A DNA stretch of 42,197 nucleotides from IMG/VR virus record IMGVR_UViG_3300018080_000290, positions 1 to 42,197 of that record; one strand, given 5' to 3'. Both the position numbers and the translations under genes were made by a program. Under the pieces are notes generated by a model. It saw only the letters and a program-made list of their open reading frames with translations. It did no database searches and was not told the origin of the DNA. Below are positions 32,582 through 39,253 of this stretch, piece after piece. Numbering within the stretch: the stretch's first letter is position 1; every line of letters starts with the position of its first letter. This DNA comes from a virus.

Positions 32582-32826
32582 GACTTTTTACAAAGGGATG
32601 GGCGCATGATCCGCCCTATGGGCCAGTGGCTGGCTCCACGGAATACACCCTTTCAAAGAACCTGGAAATCAAGGCGGCGGAAACTCGCCTGGTCAACATC
32701 GTAGTTAACTCGTCCGCCCATCTTTCGGTACAAGAAACCGGGGCCAAAATCAAAATTACACAATCGGGCCAGGTGGAAATCAAGACAACGAGCGACCCGG
32801 TGAAAATTTTAGGAAAGGACGAATAA
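32569..32826 (+). CDS. Small tail-associated beta protein
   Basis: An 85-residue protein whose start lies within the end of the fibre gene; AAGGTATGGGAGGCG surrounds it. The second half is beta-rich (NIVVNSSAHLSVQETGAKIKI). Unknown function; the position suggests a fibre accessory or capping protein. Confidence 0.5.
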   Translation: MGGVGLFTKGWAHDPPYGPVAGSTEYTLSKNLEIKAAETRLVNIVVNSSAHLSVQETGAKIKITQSGQVEIKTTSDPVKILGKDE

Positions 32827-32828
32827 CG

Positions 32829-33215
32829 ATGCAGGAACATGAACTAGTTCCCCTGGTGGACTCGAGAGGAAACCGGGTTGAGTTGTTCACGGGGAATACC
32901 GTTGACCTGGATTTTCTAGTAACTGATCTTGACGGGAACGAGATTGATCTGTCAACATGGGCTTCGGGCGGTATCCGATGTGTCGCTAAACAGAGCGAGG
33001 ACGATACCTCGGCGGTGTTTGATAAAGACGCAACCTTCCCCGACGGACACGACGGGGCCAATGGAATCTTTCGGATTTCCCTGACGGCCGACGACCTGGA
33101 TACAGGGTACAAAAAAATCATTGTGGAGTTTTACAAGAAGAAGGCCGGGCCGACTTACGAAAACATCGGGATCCCCGGCAAGTGGTACACTCGAATCCGG
33201 AAAAGCCTTTTATAA
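32829..33215 (+). CDS. BppU-like baseplate/fibre beta-domain protein
   Basis: A 128-residue protein with the pattern of Ig-like upper-baseplate domains: GNTVDLDFLVTDLDGNEIDL, then DGANGIFRISLTADDLDTG and KKIIVEFYKK. Such domains link receptor-binding parts to the tail. It ends the tail gene cluster. A separate ATG at 32829 with AAAGGACGAATAACG supports a distinct gene. Confidence 0.55.
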   Translation: MQEHELVPLVDSRGNRVELFTGNTVDLDFLVTDLDGNEIDLSTWASGGIRCVAKQSEDDTSAVFDKDATFPDGHDGANGIFRISLTADDLDTGYKKIIVEFYKKKAGPTYENIGIPGKWYTRIRKSLL

Positions 33216-33294
33216 AAGTGAACTGTTATTAACCCCCTTGGCATTGTGCCTGTGGTTGGTTTCTTGTTCGGCGCAAAGCTAAGGAGGCGAAAGG

Positions 33295-33600
33295 ATGGAG
33301 CCATTGGAATATCTAAGACTGGCCGCAGAGGTTATTGTACTGCTTGGAATGTTGGCGGGGCTGGCAAAGTTTTTTTTCTCGATGCAAAAAGCAATCGACC
33401 TTTTAAAGCTCGAAACGAAGGGACATGTTGCAGGGCTCAAGAAGGACATTAAGCGGTTGGAAGAAAACGGGCTCACGACCATCAAGGAAAACCAGTCCAG
33501 GTGCATTAACAAAAGAGAAGAAATTGAAAGTAAGCTTTTTGACCTTACGAGATCGGTTTCAGATGAAGTTATCGCAATCAAAGCAAAACTCGAAAACTAA
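33295..33600 (+). CDS. Membrane-anchored coiled-coil protein (holin-like?)
   Basis: A 101-residue protein with one hydrophobic segment (about 10-29, VIVLLGMLAGLAKFFF) followed by a long coiled coil. AAGGAGGCGAAAGG precedes ATG. It could be an Rz-like or holin-accessory protein because it starts the small membrane-gene cluster; no family is recognised. Downstream lies a clear terminator-type stem. Confidence 0.55.
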   Translation: MEPLEYLRLAAEVIVLLGMLAGLAKFFFSMQKAIDLLKLETKGHVAGLKKDIKRLEENGLTTIKENQSRCINKREEIESKLFDLTRSVSDEVIAIKAKLEN

Positions 33601-33604
33601 GAAA

Positions 33605-33678
33605 ACGGCCCGAGGTTGATTGTGTGGATCGAGGTTTTGTATTCGGGTATGGGCCTCGCCTCGGGCCGTAGTTTTTTT
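33605..33678 (+). terminator. Long-loop intrinsic terminator
   Basis: ACGGCCCGAGG (33605-33615) pairs perfectly with CCTCGGGCCGT (33659-33669) around 43 bases, and is followed by AG and eight T. An alternative shorter pairing, CGAGG (33630-33634) with CCTCG (33654-33658), lies inside. It sits just before AAAAGGAGATACCG of the lipoprotein gene. Confidence 0.65.
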
Positions 33679-33693
33679 TAAAAGGAGATACCG

Positions 33694-34074
33694 ATGAAAA
33701 GAGCCGTCTTTGTGACTTTGGTATTGTGCCTCTTTGTAGGTGCCTGTGCAAGCACAAAAGAGGAGTTGCTTTTAAAAGGCATCGGCGCGATGGCGAAGGA
33801 GGATGCGTACAAAACCCAGGTTTTAATCGGCGGAAAAAACCCGGCCGGGGATTACCAGGAAGGGATTTTACAATTCGCCATCCGGCAAAACCCCGGCAAC
33901 CCGGACTTGCTCCATTTAAAGAGTAAGGTGGAGGAATCCGCCGCCCGATGTTTGGAAGTCGCCGAGCGGATGGCTGCCCTGGTTAAGGAGTCCCCGAAGT
34001 TGTCCCAGGAGCAGAAGGTGTTCATTTTAAATGCGCTCCAGGAGGCAATGAAAATATGGAAGGGAGGTGATTAA
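33694..34074 (+). CDS. Putative lipoprotein
   Basis: A 126-residue protein with a type II signal peptide: MKRAVFVTLVLCLF then the lipobox VGAC with Cys at about residue 18. After processing, the mature part is a polar helix-rich domain (about 108 residues). Outer- or inner-membrane attachment suggests a lysis (spanin-like) or superinfection-exclusion role; the length exceeds typical Rz1. AAAAGGAGATACCG precedes the ATG. Confidence 0.65.
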   Translation: MKRAVFVTLVLCLFVGACASTKEELLLKGIGAMAKEDAYKTQVLIGGKNPAGDYQEGILQFAIRQNPGNPDLLHLKSKVEESAARCLEVAERMAALVKESPKLSQEQKVFILNALQEAMKIWKGGD

Positions 34075-34076
34075 AG

Positions 34077-34310
34077 ATGCCCCGAATGCCAGACTTGTCT
34101 TTCATGGAAAAGCTGAACCTGGTCCTGGACGACGAAGGGAAGAAGACGGTTGCAGAGTTGAGTGCCCTTAAGTCGACCATGAGCCAGATGGAATTCGACA
34201 ACTTAATCACCGACCTTAAGGATCTGATTGCCGAGCAGGAGTGGAAACAAGAGGCCGTTGACATCGCCCTGTTGATTTTAAAGGTGGGGTTGATGGTGGC
34301 GGTTGCGTAA
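34077..34310 (+). CDS. Hypothetical helical protein
   Basis: A 77-residue protein, mostly helical, with a hydrophobic C-terminal segment (DIALLILKVGLMVAVA) that may insert in a membrane. GGGAGGTGATTAAAG lies upstream. Possibly part of the lysis cluster; function unknown. Confidence 0.55.
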   Translation: MPRMPDLSFMEKLNLVLDDEGKKTVAELSALKSTMSQMEFDNLITDLKDLIAEQEWKQEAVDIALLILKVGLMVAVA

Positions 34311-34322
34311 GGAGTTTGAAAA

Positions 34323-34505
34323 ATGGAAAACGGAATTACAAAACTCCTGGGGTCAAAGAAGGGAGTCGTTTGCCTGTTGGCATGTGTCGCGGCCTTCTTC
34401 CTGATTAGGTATGCGGGGTTGACAGAGGCCCAGGTGGGTCTTATACTTTCCCCCGTTGTCCCGTTCCAACTCGCGCAGGGCTGGGCGGACAAAGCCAAAA
34501 AGTAG
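34323..34505 (+). CDS. Small membrane protein (holin candidate)
   Basis: A 60-residue protein with a strong hydrophobic stretch (VVCLLACVAAFFLIRYAGL) and a weaker second one (VGLILSPVVPFQLA), ending in a basic tail. Size and topology fit a small holin or similar pore former, but no family match can be claimed. GTAAGGAGTTTGAAAA precedes ATG. Confidence 0.5.
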   Translation: MENGITKLLGSKKGVVCLLACVAAFFLIRYAGLTEAQVGLILSPVVPFQLAQGWADKAKK

Positions 34506-34765
34506 AGCAGTAATCCGGGGGGCCGGAATCCAAATCCATAGAAGGGGCTACGTCTTAGCCGTCCGTACCGCCTTCCTCAAATGTACAGATTCACTCCAAC
34601 GGCCCCCCTCCCCCTTCCCCTCCTTTCCCCGGTTTCCTTGCCGTATTTGCCCCCCAAAAAAACCGCTTATTTTTTCAAGATTTATCTTGCTACTGCCGAC
34701 CCCAAGAGCGAACATGCGCTCAGTTAAACAAAACACTAAAACATAGTTTTAAAAGGAGTGAGCGA
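34506..34765 (+). other. Intergenic region with stem and two palindromes
   Basis: GGGGGGCCG (34517-34525) pairs with CGGCCCCCC (34600-34608), a nine-pair long-loop stem. Downstream are a C-rich tract and two perfect palindromic sites, CAAGATTTATCTTG (34676-34689) and TAAAACATAGTTTTA (34737-34751), which could be operators. The latter abuts the AAAAGGAGTGAGCGA leader of the next gene. No convincing promoter boxes. Confidence 0.45.
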
Positions 34766-34981
34766 ATGGCCGTGAGGAATGCGAAGTGTGATATTTGTGG
34801 AGAGAACATTCCCCTCGCCGTGCCGAGGAGGCATCCGGAGACAGGAGTGGACTGGATTATTTGCGAAGGTTGCTTTAACCCGAAGGGCCATTTTTTTGCA
34901 GGGCATTCCGGCCCATGGGGCGACGGGACAGATCCTTCATTCGAAAATGTAGAACGCTATTATGAAGATACAAATTACTAG
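34766..34981 (+). CDS. Small zinc-ribbon protein
   Basis: A 71-residue protein with CDICGEN near residue 9 and IICEGCFN near residue 32, a well-spaced CxxC...CxxC zinc ribbon. The rest is acidic and aromatic. AAAAGGAGTGAGCGA precedes ATG. It resembles the early zinc proteins at the left end more than its membrane-protein neighbours. Confidence 0.6.
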   Translation: MAVRNAKCDICGENIPLAVPRRHPETGVDWIICEGCFNPKGHFFAGHSGPWGDGTDPSFENVERYYEDTNY

Positions 34982-34991
34982 GGAGGGAACC

Positions 34992-35093
34992 ATGAAAGAC
35001 GGTTACTTAAAAGAAGCCCTTGCGGTTGTTTTGGTTTGCGCCCTGGCGGGCGCGGTAATTTTCATCGGGTTCCTGTTCAGCGGGAACCTCTAA
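34992..35093 (+). CDS. 33-residue membrane peptide
   Basis: Short gene behind GGGAGGGAACC. The product has a charged N terminus and one transmembrane segment (EALAVVLVCALAGAVIFIGF). It is followed at once by another ribosome site. Probably part of the membrane-gene cluster; role unknown. Confidence 0.5.
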   Translation: MKDGYLKEALAVVLVCALAGAVIFIGFLFSGNL

Positions 35094-35107
35094 GAAAGGA
35101 GTAGGTT

Positions 35108-35185
35108 ATGACGGCGCAAAAGGCGATTAATGGATTCGCGTTTTTCAAGTTGGGGAAGGGTCCGAAGAGGGGAGGCAAAAAATGA
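35108..35185 (+). CDS. 25-residue basic peptide
   Basis: ATG behind AAGAAAGGAGTAGGTT starts a short frame with a basic end (KLGKGPKRGGKK), and its stop overlaps the next ATG. The ribosome site and overlap support translation, but this could be only a leader for the downstream membrane gene. Confidence 0.35.
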   Translation: MTAQKAINGFAFFKLGKGPKRGGKK

Positions 35186-35349
35186 AACGTTCCGAAGCCG
35201 ACGTTACAATCTACGACATCCGGATCCCGTTCCTGCGCCTGGTGATAATTCTTTTTACCATCGGCCTCGCCGCGATCCCCGCGGGTGTTTTGCTAAGCCT
35301 TGTCGTTCTTTTTTGTCACGCCATCCTGGCTGGAATTCTTTTATCTTAG
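35182..35349 (+). CDS. Small two-helix membrane protein
   Basis: A 55-residue protein with two hydrophobic segments around residues 17-34 (RLVIILFTIGLAAIPAGV) and 36-54 (LSLVVLFCHAILAGILLS). The start uses GGGAGGCAAAAA. It could be a pore-forming or exclusion protein. Unknown family. Confidence 0.5.
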   Translation: MKRSEADVTIYDIRIPFLRLVIILFTIGLAAIPAGVLLSLVVLFCHAILAGILLS

Positions 35350-35361
35350 GGGAGGTGTAAA

Positions 35362-35583
35362 ATGATCCGGAGATCAGTAATTTCCCTTCGTCGGTTGTTC
35401 CGGACCAGCGGCCTCACGCAACAGGGATTTGCGGACCTGTTCGGGGTGCACCTTTCCACGGTGCGCCGTTGGCTCCACGGCCACGGCCGCCCGTCCTTTT
35501 TGGCCTGGTGCCGCATCGACCAAGTCCTGAACGGGGAATGGGTTGCACCCGTAACTAAGCGGGACACGAACCAGGCCGCGTAA
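35362..35583 (+). CDS. Cro/CI-like helix-turn-helix regulator
   Basis: A 73-residue DNA-binding protein. The HTH is SGLTQQGFADLFGVHLSTVRRWLHG (residues about 16-40), with Q/R positions typical of Cro-type factors. GGGGAGGTGTAAA precedes ATG. It is placed just before the early promoter (35637), with a terminator between, so it likely represses or tunes that promoter. No cI partner is seen. Confidence 0.75.
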   Translation: MIRRSVISLRRLFRTSGLTQQGFADLFGVHLSTVRRWLHGHGRPSFLAWCRIDQVLNGEWVAPVTKRDTNQAA

Positions 35584-35588
35584 CAACC

Positions 35589-35634
35589 CATCTTTCAAGA
35601 TGGGGATCGGATTTTCCCGGTCCCCATTTTTTTT
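35589..35634 (+). terminator. Intrinsic terminator after HTH gene
   Basis: ATGGGGATCGG (35600-35610) pairs with CCGGTCCCCAT (35617-35627) with one G-U, loop ATTTTC, and is followed by eight T. It overlaps the palindrome CATCTTTCAAGATG (35589-35602), which cannot form at the same time. Confidence 0.85.
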
Positions 35635-35636
35635 AT

Positions 35637-35664
35637 TTGACAAACCGGAACCAGTGATTAAAAT
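35637..35664 (+). promoter_or_regulatory. Early promoter, sigma70 type
   Basis: TTGACA (35637-35642), 16-base spacer, TAAAAT (35659-35664). Transcription should start near 35671, immediately before a long-loop stem. This is the best promoter in the window and drives the recombination and replication genes. Confidence 0.75.
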
Positions 35665-35675
35665 GCGCCCGTGGT

Positions 35676-35781
35676 CGTGGTCGGGTCTTGCCATCCCCCT
35701 TTCTTCCATAAAGCGACGGCAAATCTGTTAACCAATAGATCAACCCGACCACGCCCCCCCCCCTTTTTTTTTTGTTTTTTT
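35676..35781 (+). promoter_or_regulatory. Leader stem with C10-T10-G-T7 tract (attenuator candidate)
   Basis: CGTGGTCGGGT (35676-35686) pairs perfectly with ACCCGACCACG (35743-35753), 56-base loop. Ten C (35754-35763), ten T (35764-35773), G and seven T follow, then GAGGAGTGAATC and the ATG at 35794. The 5' arm begins about five bases after the predicted transcription start, so the stem would close the very end of the mRNA. Confidence 0.6.
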
Positions 35782-35793
35782 GAGGAGTGAATC

Positions 35794-36744
35794 ATGGAAC
35801 ACGACCAAGCCAATCCCGAAGCCGTACAGGCAACCCCCATGGAACCGGCCCCGGTGCCTGCCACTACGTCGGGGCACATGCCGACACGACTGACCCCGGA
35901 AAACCTGGCGGCCGTGGAGGAGAACATTCGGATGTTGCAAGAGTTGAAGTTGATGGCGATTTCCGGAACGAATCCCCAGGACTGGATTTTAATCGCGGAC
36001 CGCCCCTACCCGCTCGATGCGGCGCGGTCGAAGATGGCCTCGTTGTTCGGGGTGTCCTTCACCGACATCCGATACGAGGCGGACAACTACGAGGACGAGC
36101 GCGGCCCGGTCAAGGGGTACATCGTTCTGTTGAAGGCCCACTTCCGGGGAAACGTCATCGAGGAAACCGGCTCCGCTTATTCGTGTGAACAGTTTTTCAA
36201 CCGGCGGGCGGAATGCGATTGTAAGAAAAACAAGGACTGCCCCAAGTGCCACGGGCGCGGCCGGTACACCAAGCGCCTCCCCCTTTCCGAGATTCCCGTG
36301 GGGAACGTCCGGAAGAAGGCGGTCACGAATGCGAAGGGCCGGGCCTTCCGAACCATCCTGGGAATCAATTTCACAAAGGAGGACTTACACATTGGGCTCC
36401 AAAAGGGCGGCAAGGATCCTAGTAAGCTTACCGGGTACAGTTTCAAAGCCCCGGCCGGAAAGAAGAAGGCACCGGCGAAGAAGAAACCGGCGGCCCCCTT
36501 CGACCAGGCACCCGACGAGTTGACCCCGGAAGAGTACCGCCAGGAAATTCACAACATGGCGATGCAGTTTGCCAACGGGGACGAGTCGCAGGTGCCGGGG
36601 ATCATCGACTACTTTACTTCGTGGGAGAAGGACGGGAAACAAATGCCTGGCAAAGATAAAGTCCAAGACATCTCCGACAAACAGGCACCGGTCACCTACC
36701 GGGAAATGCGGAAGGTTGCCAAGGAGAAAGGATTTATCGAATGA
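35794..36744 (+). CDS. Putative single-strand annealing protein
   Basis: A 316-residue early protein directly before the exonuclease gene, the usual place for a phage recombinase or annealing protein. The N-terminal 200 residues form the main domain (DWILIADRPYPLDAARSKMA, EDERGPVKGYIVLLKAHFRG, ending with RTILGINF). Inside it is CDCKKNKDCPKCHGRGRY (residues 146-163), like one DnaJ-type zinc module. A Lys/Ala/Pro linker (about 221-235) leads to a small helical end. The annealing role is inferred from position and layout; no signature proves it. Confidence 0.5.
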   Translation: MEHDQANPEAVQATPMEPAPVPATTSGHMPTRLTPENLAAVEENIRMLQELKLMAISGTNPQDWILIADRPYPLDAARSKMASLFGVSFTDIRYEADNYEDERGPVKGYIVLLKAHFRGNVIEETGSAYSCEQFFNRRAECDCKKNKDCPKCHGRGRYTKRLPLSEIPVGNVRKKAVTNAKGRAFRTILGINFTKEDLHIGLQKGGKDPSKLTGYSFKAPAGKKKAPAKKKPAAPFDQAPDELTPEEYRQEIHNMAMQFANGDESQVPGIIDYFTSWEKDGKQMPGKDKVQDISDKQAPVTYREMRKVAKEKGFIE

Positions 36745-37769
36745 AAACGTATCCGAATTTTGTCCAGCGGTTGTACGATGCGGCGGCCCGGCGGCGGAAG
36801 GTGTTCCCCGCGTACACCTGCCGGGCGAGTGAAATTGGCGGGGACTGCATTCGACAAATGGCGTATGGGATTTTGCATCCGGAGTTGGCGGTCCTTCACT
36901 CGGTCGACCTTCAACTGATTTTTGACGAAGGCAACCTCCACGAGGAAGACGTGAAAATCAAACTGGCGATGGCCGGGGTGTACATCCACGAACAGCAAAG
37001 GGCTCTGTCCTGGAAGACCGACACCTTTCACATCACCGGCCACGTTGATGGGGTGTTCCCCCTCGAGGAAGGAGAGCGGGTCGTCGCGGTGCCGTTGGAA
37101 ATCAAATCGATGAGCGAACATATCTGGAATTCGATTTTCTTCCGGGGTCCGGCGGTGTACGCCTGGGACGAAGTAAAAGGCGGTTTTCAAACGAAGCCCT
37201 GGTTAAGGAAGTACTTCGGACAGATTTCCTGTTACATCAAACAGAAGGACACGGATCGCGGGGTGTTTCTTTGTAAGAACAAAACCACGGGGGCCATCGG
37301 CCAGGTTAACGTGGAACGGGACGAGGCCTACCTTGGGCAGTTGGTTTCCGTGGCGGAAGAGTTGACCCGGTACATCCGGCGCGAGGAGTTACCCCCGAAG
37401 ATTGCCTTCGATCCCGACGTGTGCGGCCGGTGTAGGTTTGCGGATTCATGTGTCCCGGATCAAATCGCCGAGCCGGTTGCGTACACCGCCGAACCGGTCA
37501 TCGTTGGATGGGCGGAACAACGATGGCAGAATGCCGATGCCCGGAAGTTGTACGAGGAGGCCGACAAAAAACTCAAAGCCTGGGCGAAGGCAAACGACTG
37601 GATCAAGTTCCAGGTGCCCGGCTGGTTTTTTGAAAAGAAAAAGCACGGCAAAGGAATCCGCGTAGACATCAAACCCGCCGCCGGGGGTATGGAAACCCTC
37701 GAAAAGGCGGAACAAGCCACGAGGTGGAACGATGAAAAAAACAAAGATGATGACAGTGCCGCAAGTTAG
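36741..37769 (+). CDS. Cas4-like PD-(D/E)XK Fe-S exonuclease
   Basis: A 342-residue nuclease with all core Cas4/AddB-type elements: Cys36 in GGDCIRQ, H67 in EGNLHEED, D103 in GHVDGVF, E120-x-K122 in PLEIKSM, a following QxxxY (GQISCY), and C-terminal cysteines C228, C231 and C237. The four Cys should hold a 4Fe-4S cluster. It probably resects DNA for the annealing protein upstream; the genes overlap (ATGA). The last 100 residues are extra, helical and charged. Confidence 0.85.
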   Translation: MKTYPNFVQRLYDAAARRRKVFPAYTCRASEIGGDCIRQMAYGILHPELAVLHSVDLQLIFDEGNLHEEDVKIKLAMAGVYIHEQQRALSWKTDTFHITGHVDGVFPLEEGERVVAVPLEIKSMSEHIWNSIFFRGPAVYAWDEVKGGFQTKPWLRKYFGQISCYIKQKDTDRGVFLCKNKTTGAIGQVNVERDEAYLGQLVSVAEELTRYIRREELPPKIAFDPDVCGRCRFADSCVPDQIAEPVAYTAEPVIVGWAEQRWQNADARKLYEEADKKLKAWAKANDWIKFQVPGWFFEKKKHGKGIRVDIKPAAGGMETLEKAEQATRWNDEKNKDDDSAAS

Positions 37770-37935
37770 GAAACAACTCGGGATTTCCCGGTCGCAGTTT
37801 GAGTACCTTTTCACCGTGGGCCTTTTGAAGGACGACTTCCCGCGCCTTGGGTATTACAGGATGGTTTCCAAGGACCGAGTCGCGGAAATCAAGCGGGCCT
37901 TGAAACAGGTAAGGAGTTGGACCAGGCGAAAGTAA
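37732..37935 (+). CDS. Small MerR/excisionase-like HTH protein
   Basis: A 67-residue basic protein with a helix-turn-helix: TVPQVRKQLGISRSQFEYLF, then a wing-like GYYRMVSKDRVAEIKRAL. The start lies inside the end of the nuclease gene, behind GAGGTGGAACG. It may regulate this operon or assist in origin opening; no integrase is present for an excisionase role. Confidence 0.65.
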   Translation: MKKTKMMTVPQVRKQLGISRSQFEYLFTVGLLKDDFPRLGYYRMVSKDRVAEIKRALKQVRSWTRRK

Positions 37936-37947
37936 AGGGAGGGGGTT

Positions 37948-38706
37948 TTGATTTTAAACTTGGCGGACGTGAAACGACTCGCGGCAAAGAAACTGACGGC
38001 GGCCGAAGCCCTGTTGTATTTGTATTTGCGGTGCCTGGAAAACAAAGGCCGGGCCTGGCCCGCCATGGGGACGATGAAGGAGGACTTAATCCTTTCGGAA
38101 CGGACCCTGCGGCGGTGCCTTTCTTCCCTCGAAAAGAAGGGGGCGATTTCCCAGGCGCCAACTGGTCTAAACAAGGGCAGAATGGTGATTTTAGAAAGCG
38201 GCTTTTTCGACCAAAAACGGACAGGGATGTCCGGACAGGGATGTCCGACGGCGGACAGGGATGTCCGGAAAACGGACAGGGCTGTCCGCCCGGCATTACA
38301 TAATAATGACTTAATTTATCCTAAAGAGAAGAACAGCGGCGCAACGAAATTGGAAACCGTCCCCCCCGTCCCAAAGGAATTGGTCGGTTTGGAACTGTAC
38401 GAAAAGGACTTAAAAGCTTGCAAACGGCTCCCGGAAATGTTGCCGGTTTGGAAGTCGACTTATCCGGCGGTGAACATCCCGGATTTGATTCGGCGACTTC
38501 ACGCCTGGGAGATGGCGGTGCCGGTCCAGGAACGGAAGAAGGATCGGATTCGGTTTTTCCACAACCGCATCGCGGCGGAACAGGAACGGGCGGATCGCCG
38601 GGGGACTTGGAAACCGCCCTGGGAAAAGAACCAGGACGATTATGAAAAGCGGTTGATTAAAAAGATGGGAGAGTTGGATGGACATACCAGCGCAAAAAAA
38701 GCTTGA
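37948..38706 (+). CDS. Replication initiator, lambda O-like
   Basis: A 252-residue protein with TTG start behind GGGAGGGGG. Residues about 10-85 form a winged helix (LTAAEALLYLYLRCLENKG, MKEDLILSERTLRRCLSSLEKKGAI), the usual DNA-binding domain of phage initiators. Residues 91-114 are a linker whose DNA is the iteron array. A helical C-terminal domain (about 140-215) probably contacts the helicase loader encoded next. Layout equals lambda O, with origin inside its own gene, followed by a P-like gene. Confidence 0.8.
   Translation: MILNLADVKRLAAKKLTAAEALLYLYLRCLENKGRAWPAMGTMKEDLILSERTLRRCLSSLEKKGAISQAPTGLNKGRMVILESGFFDQKRTGMSGQGCPTADRDVRKTDRAVRPALHNNDLIYPKEKNSGATKLETVPPVPKELVGLELYEKDLKACKRLPEMLPVWKSTYPAVNIPDLIRRLHAWEMAVPVQERKKDRIRFFHNRIAAEQERADRRGTWKPPWEKNQDDYEKRLIKKMGELDGHTSAKKA
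38218..38335 (+). repeat. Replication origin: four iterons and AT-rich stretch
   Basis: CGGACAGGGATGTCCG occurs at 38218-38233, 38232-38247 and 38252-38267, and with one change (GGGCTG) at 38273-38288. Each is a near-palindrome. Steps are 14, 20 and 21 bases. An AT-rich stretch follows (38293-38335), suitable for strand opening. Arrangement as in lambda ori. Confidence 0.85.
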
Positions 38707-39253
38707 GCGATTTTTGGTTCTGTACAAAGCCTACTTCGGGCCGTTCCCGAAAATCGACGACGATGGCCTGGACGTTTGGCGGCGGTTCCTCTCGGAGGTG
38801 TCCTTCGAGCGGATCGACGAGTTGATGGAAAAGACTGCCAACGAATGGGCCTTCGCAAAGTCGCCCCGGTTGAAAGCCTTCCGGGATTCCTGGTTCCGGA
38901 TGCGGAAGGCAACTGGACAACGAGAGCGCCGGGGGTGTAACCTTTGCGGGAAGACCGGATGGATGGGATTCCCCGGCGGGAAGAACACGGAAACCGGCGC
39001 GGTCTTTCTCGACCGGGAGAGCAAGTACTCTTGGGCCGTCCCGTGTGAATGCGATGCCGGGCAACAAAAGCCCCTTGGGTTTAGCCGGGCGCTTCAGAGG
39101 GAGGTGCGGGCGTACCGCATCGAGCGGTACGAAGAGTTGAAGGAATGGAAACAGGCACTTGGGGAAAACGTCCTGGATGGAGCGAAGCAAGTTTTAAGAG
39201 ACACGAATCTCCTTGCGCAGGGATCCCCGCCGGTCAGGAGGTGGACGCCATGA
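38678..39253 (+). CDS. Helicase loader candidate with zinc module
   Basis: A 191-residue protein following the initiator, as P follows O. The N-terminal 70 residues resemble loader proteins of the G39P/P kind (VLYKAYFGPFPKI, then DVWRRFLSEVSFERID and a KAFRDSWFRM helix). Next comes CNLCGKTGWMG and CECDAG (residues about 87-130), a CxxC...CxC zinc module seen in phage primosomal proteins. No DnaB or primase is encoded, so host helicase is probably recruited. The start lies inside the initiator gene, behind GGGAGAGTTGG. Confidence 0.6.
   Translation: MDIPAQKKLERFLVLYKAYFGPFPKIDDDGLDVWRRFLSEVSFERIDELMEKTANEWAFAKSPRLKAFRDSWFRMRKATGQRERRGCNLCGKTGWMGFPGGKNTETGAVFLDRESKYSWAVPCECDAGQQKPLGFSRALQREVRAYRIERYEELKEWKQALGENVLDGAKQVLRDTNLLAQGSPPVRRWTP

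Noticed and set aside
37732-37935. Excisionase for a lysogenic module
   Set aside because: The HTH fits, but no integrase or attachment site is visible in the window, so lysogeny cannot be supported.
38218-38288. Repeats as a CRISPR array
   Set aside because: Units are 16 bp palindromes with gaps of -2, 4 and 5 bp, far too short for spacers, and lie inside a gene.
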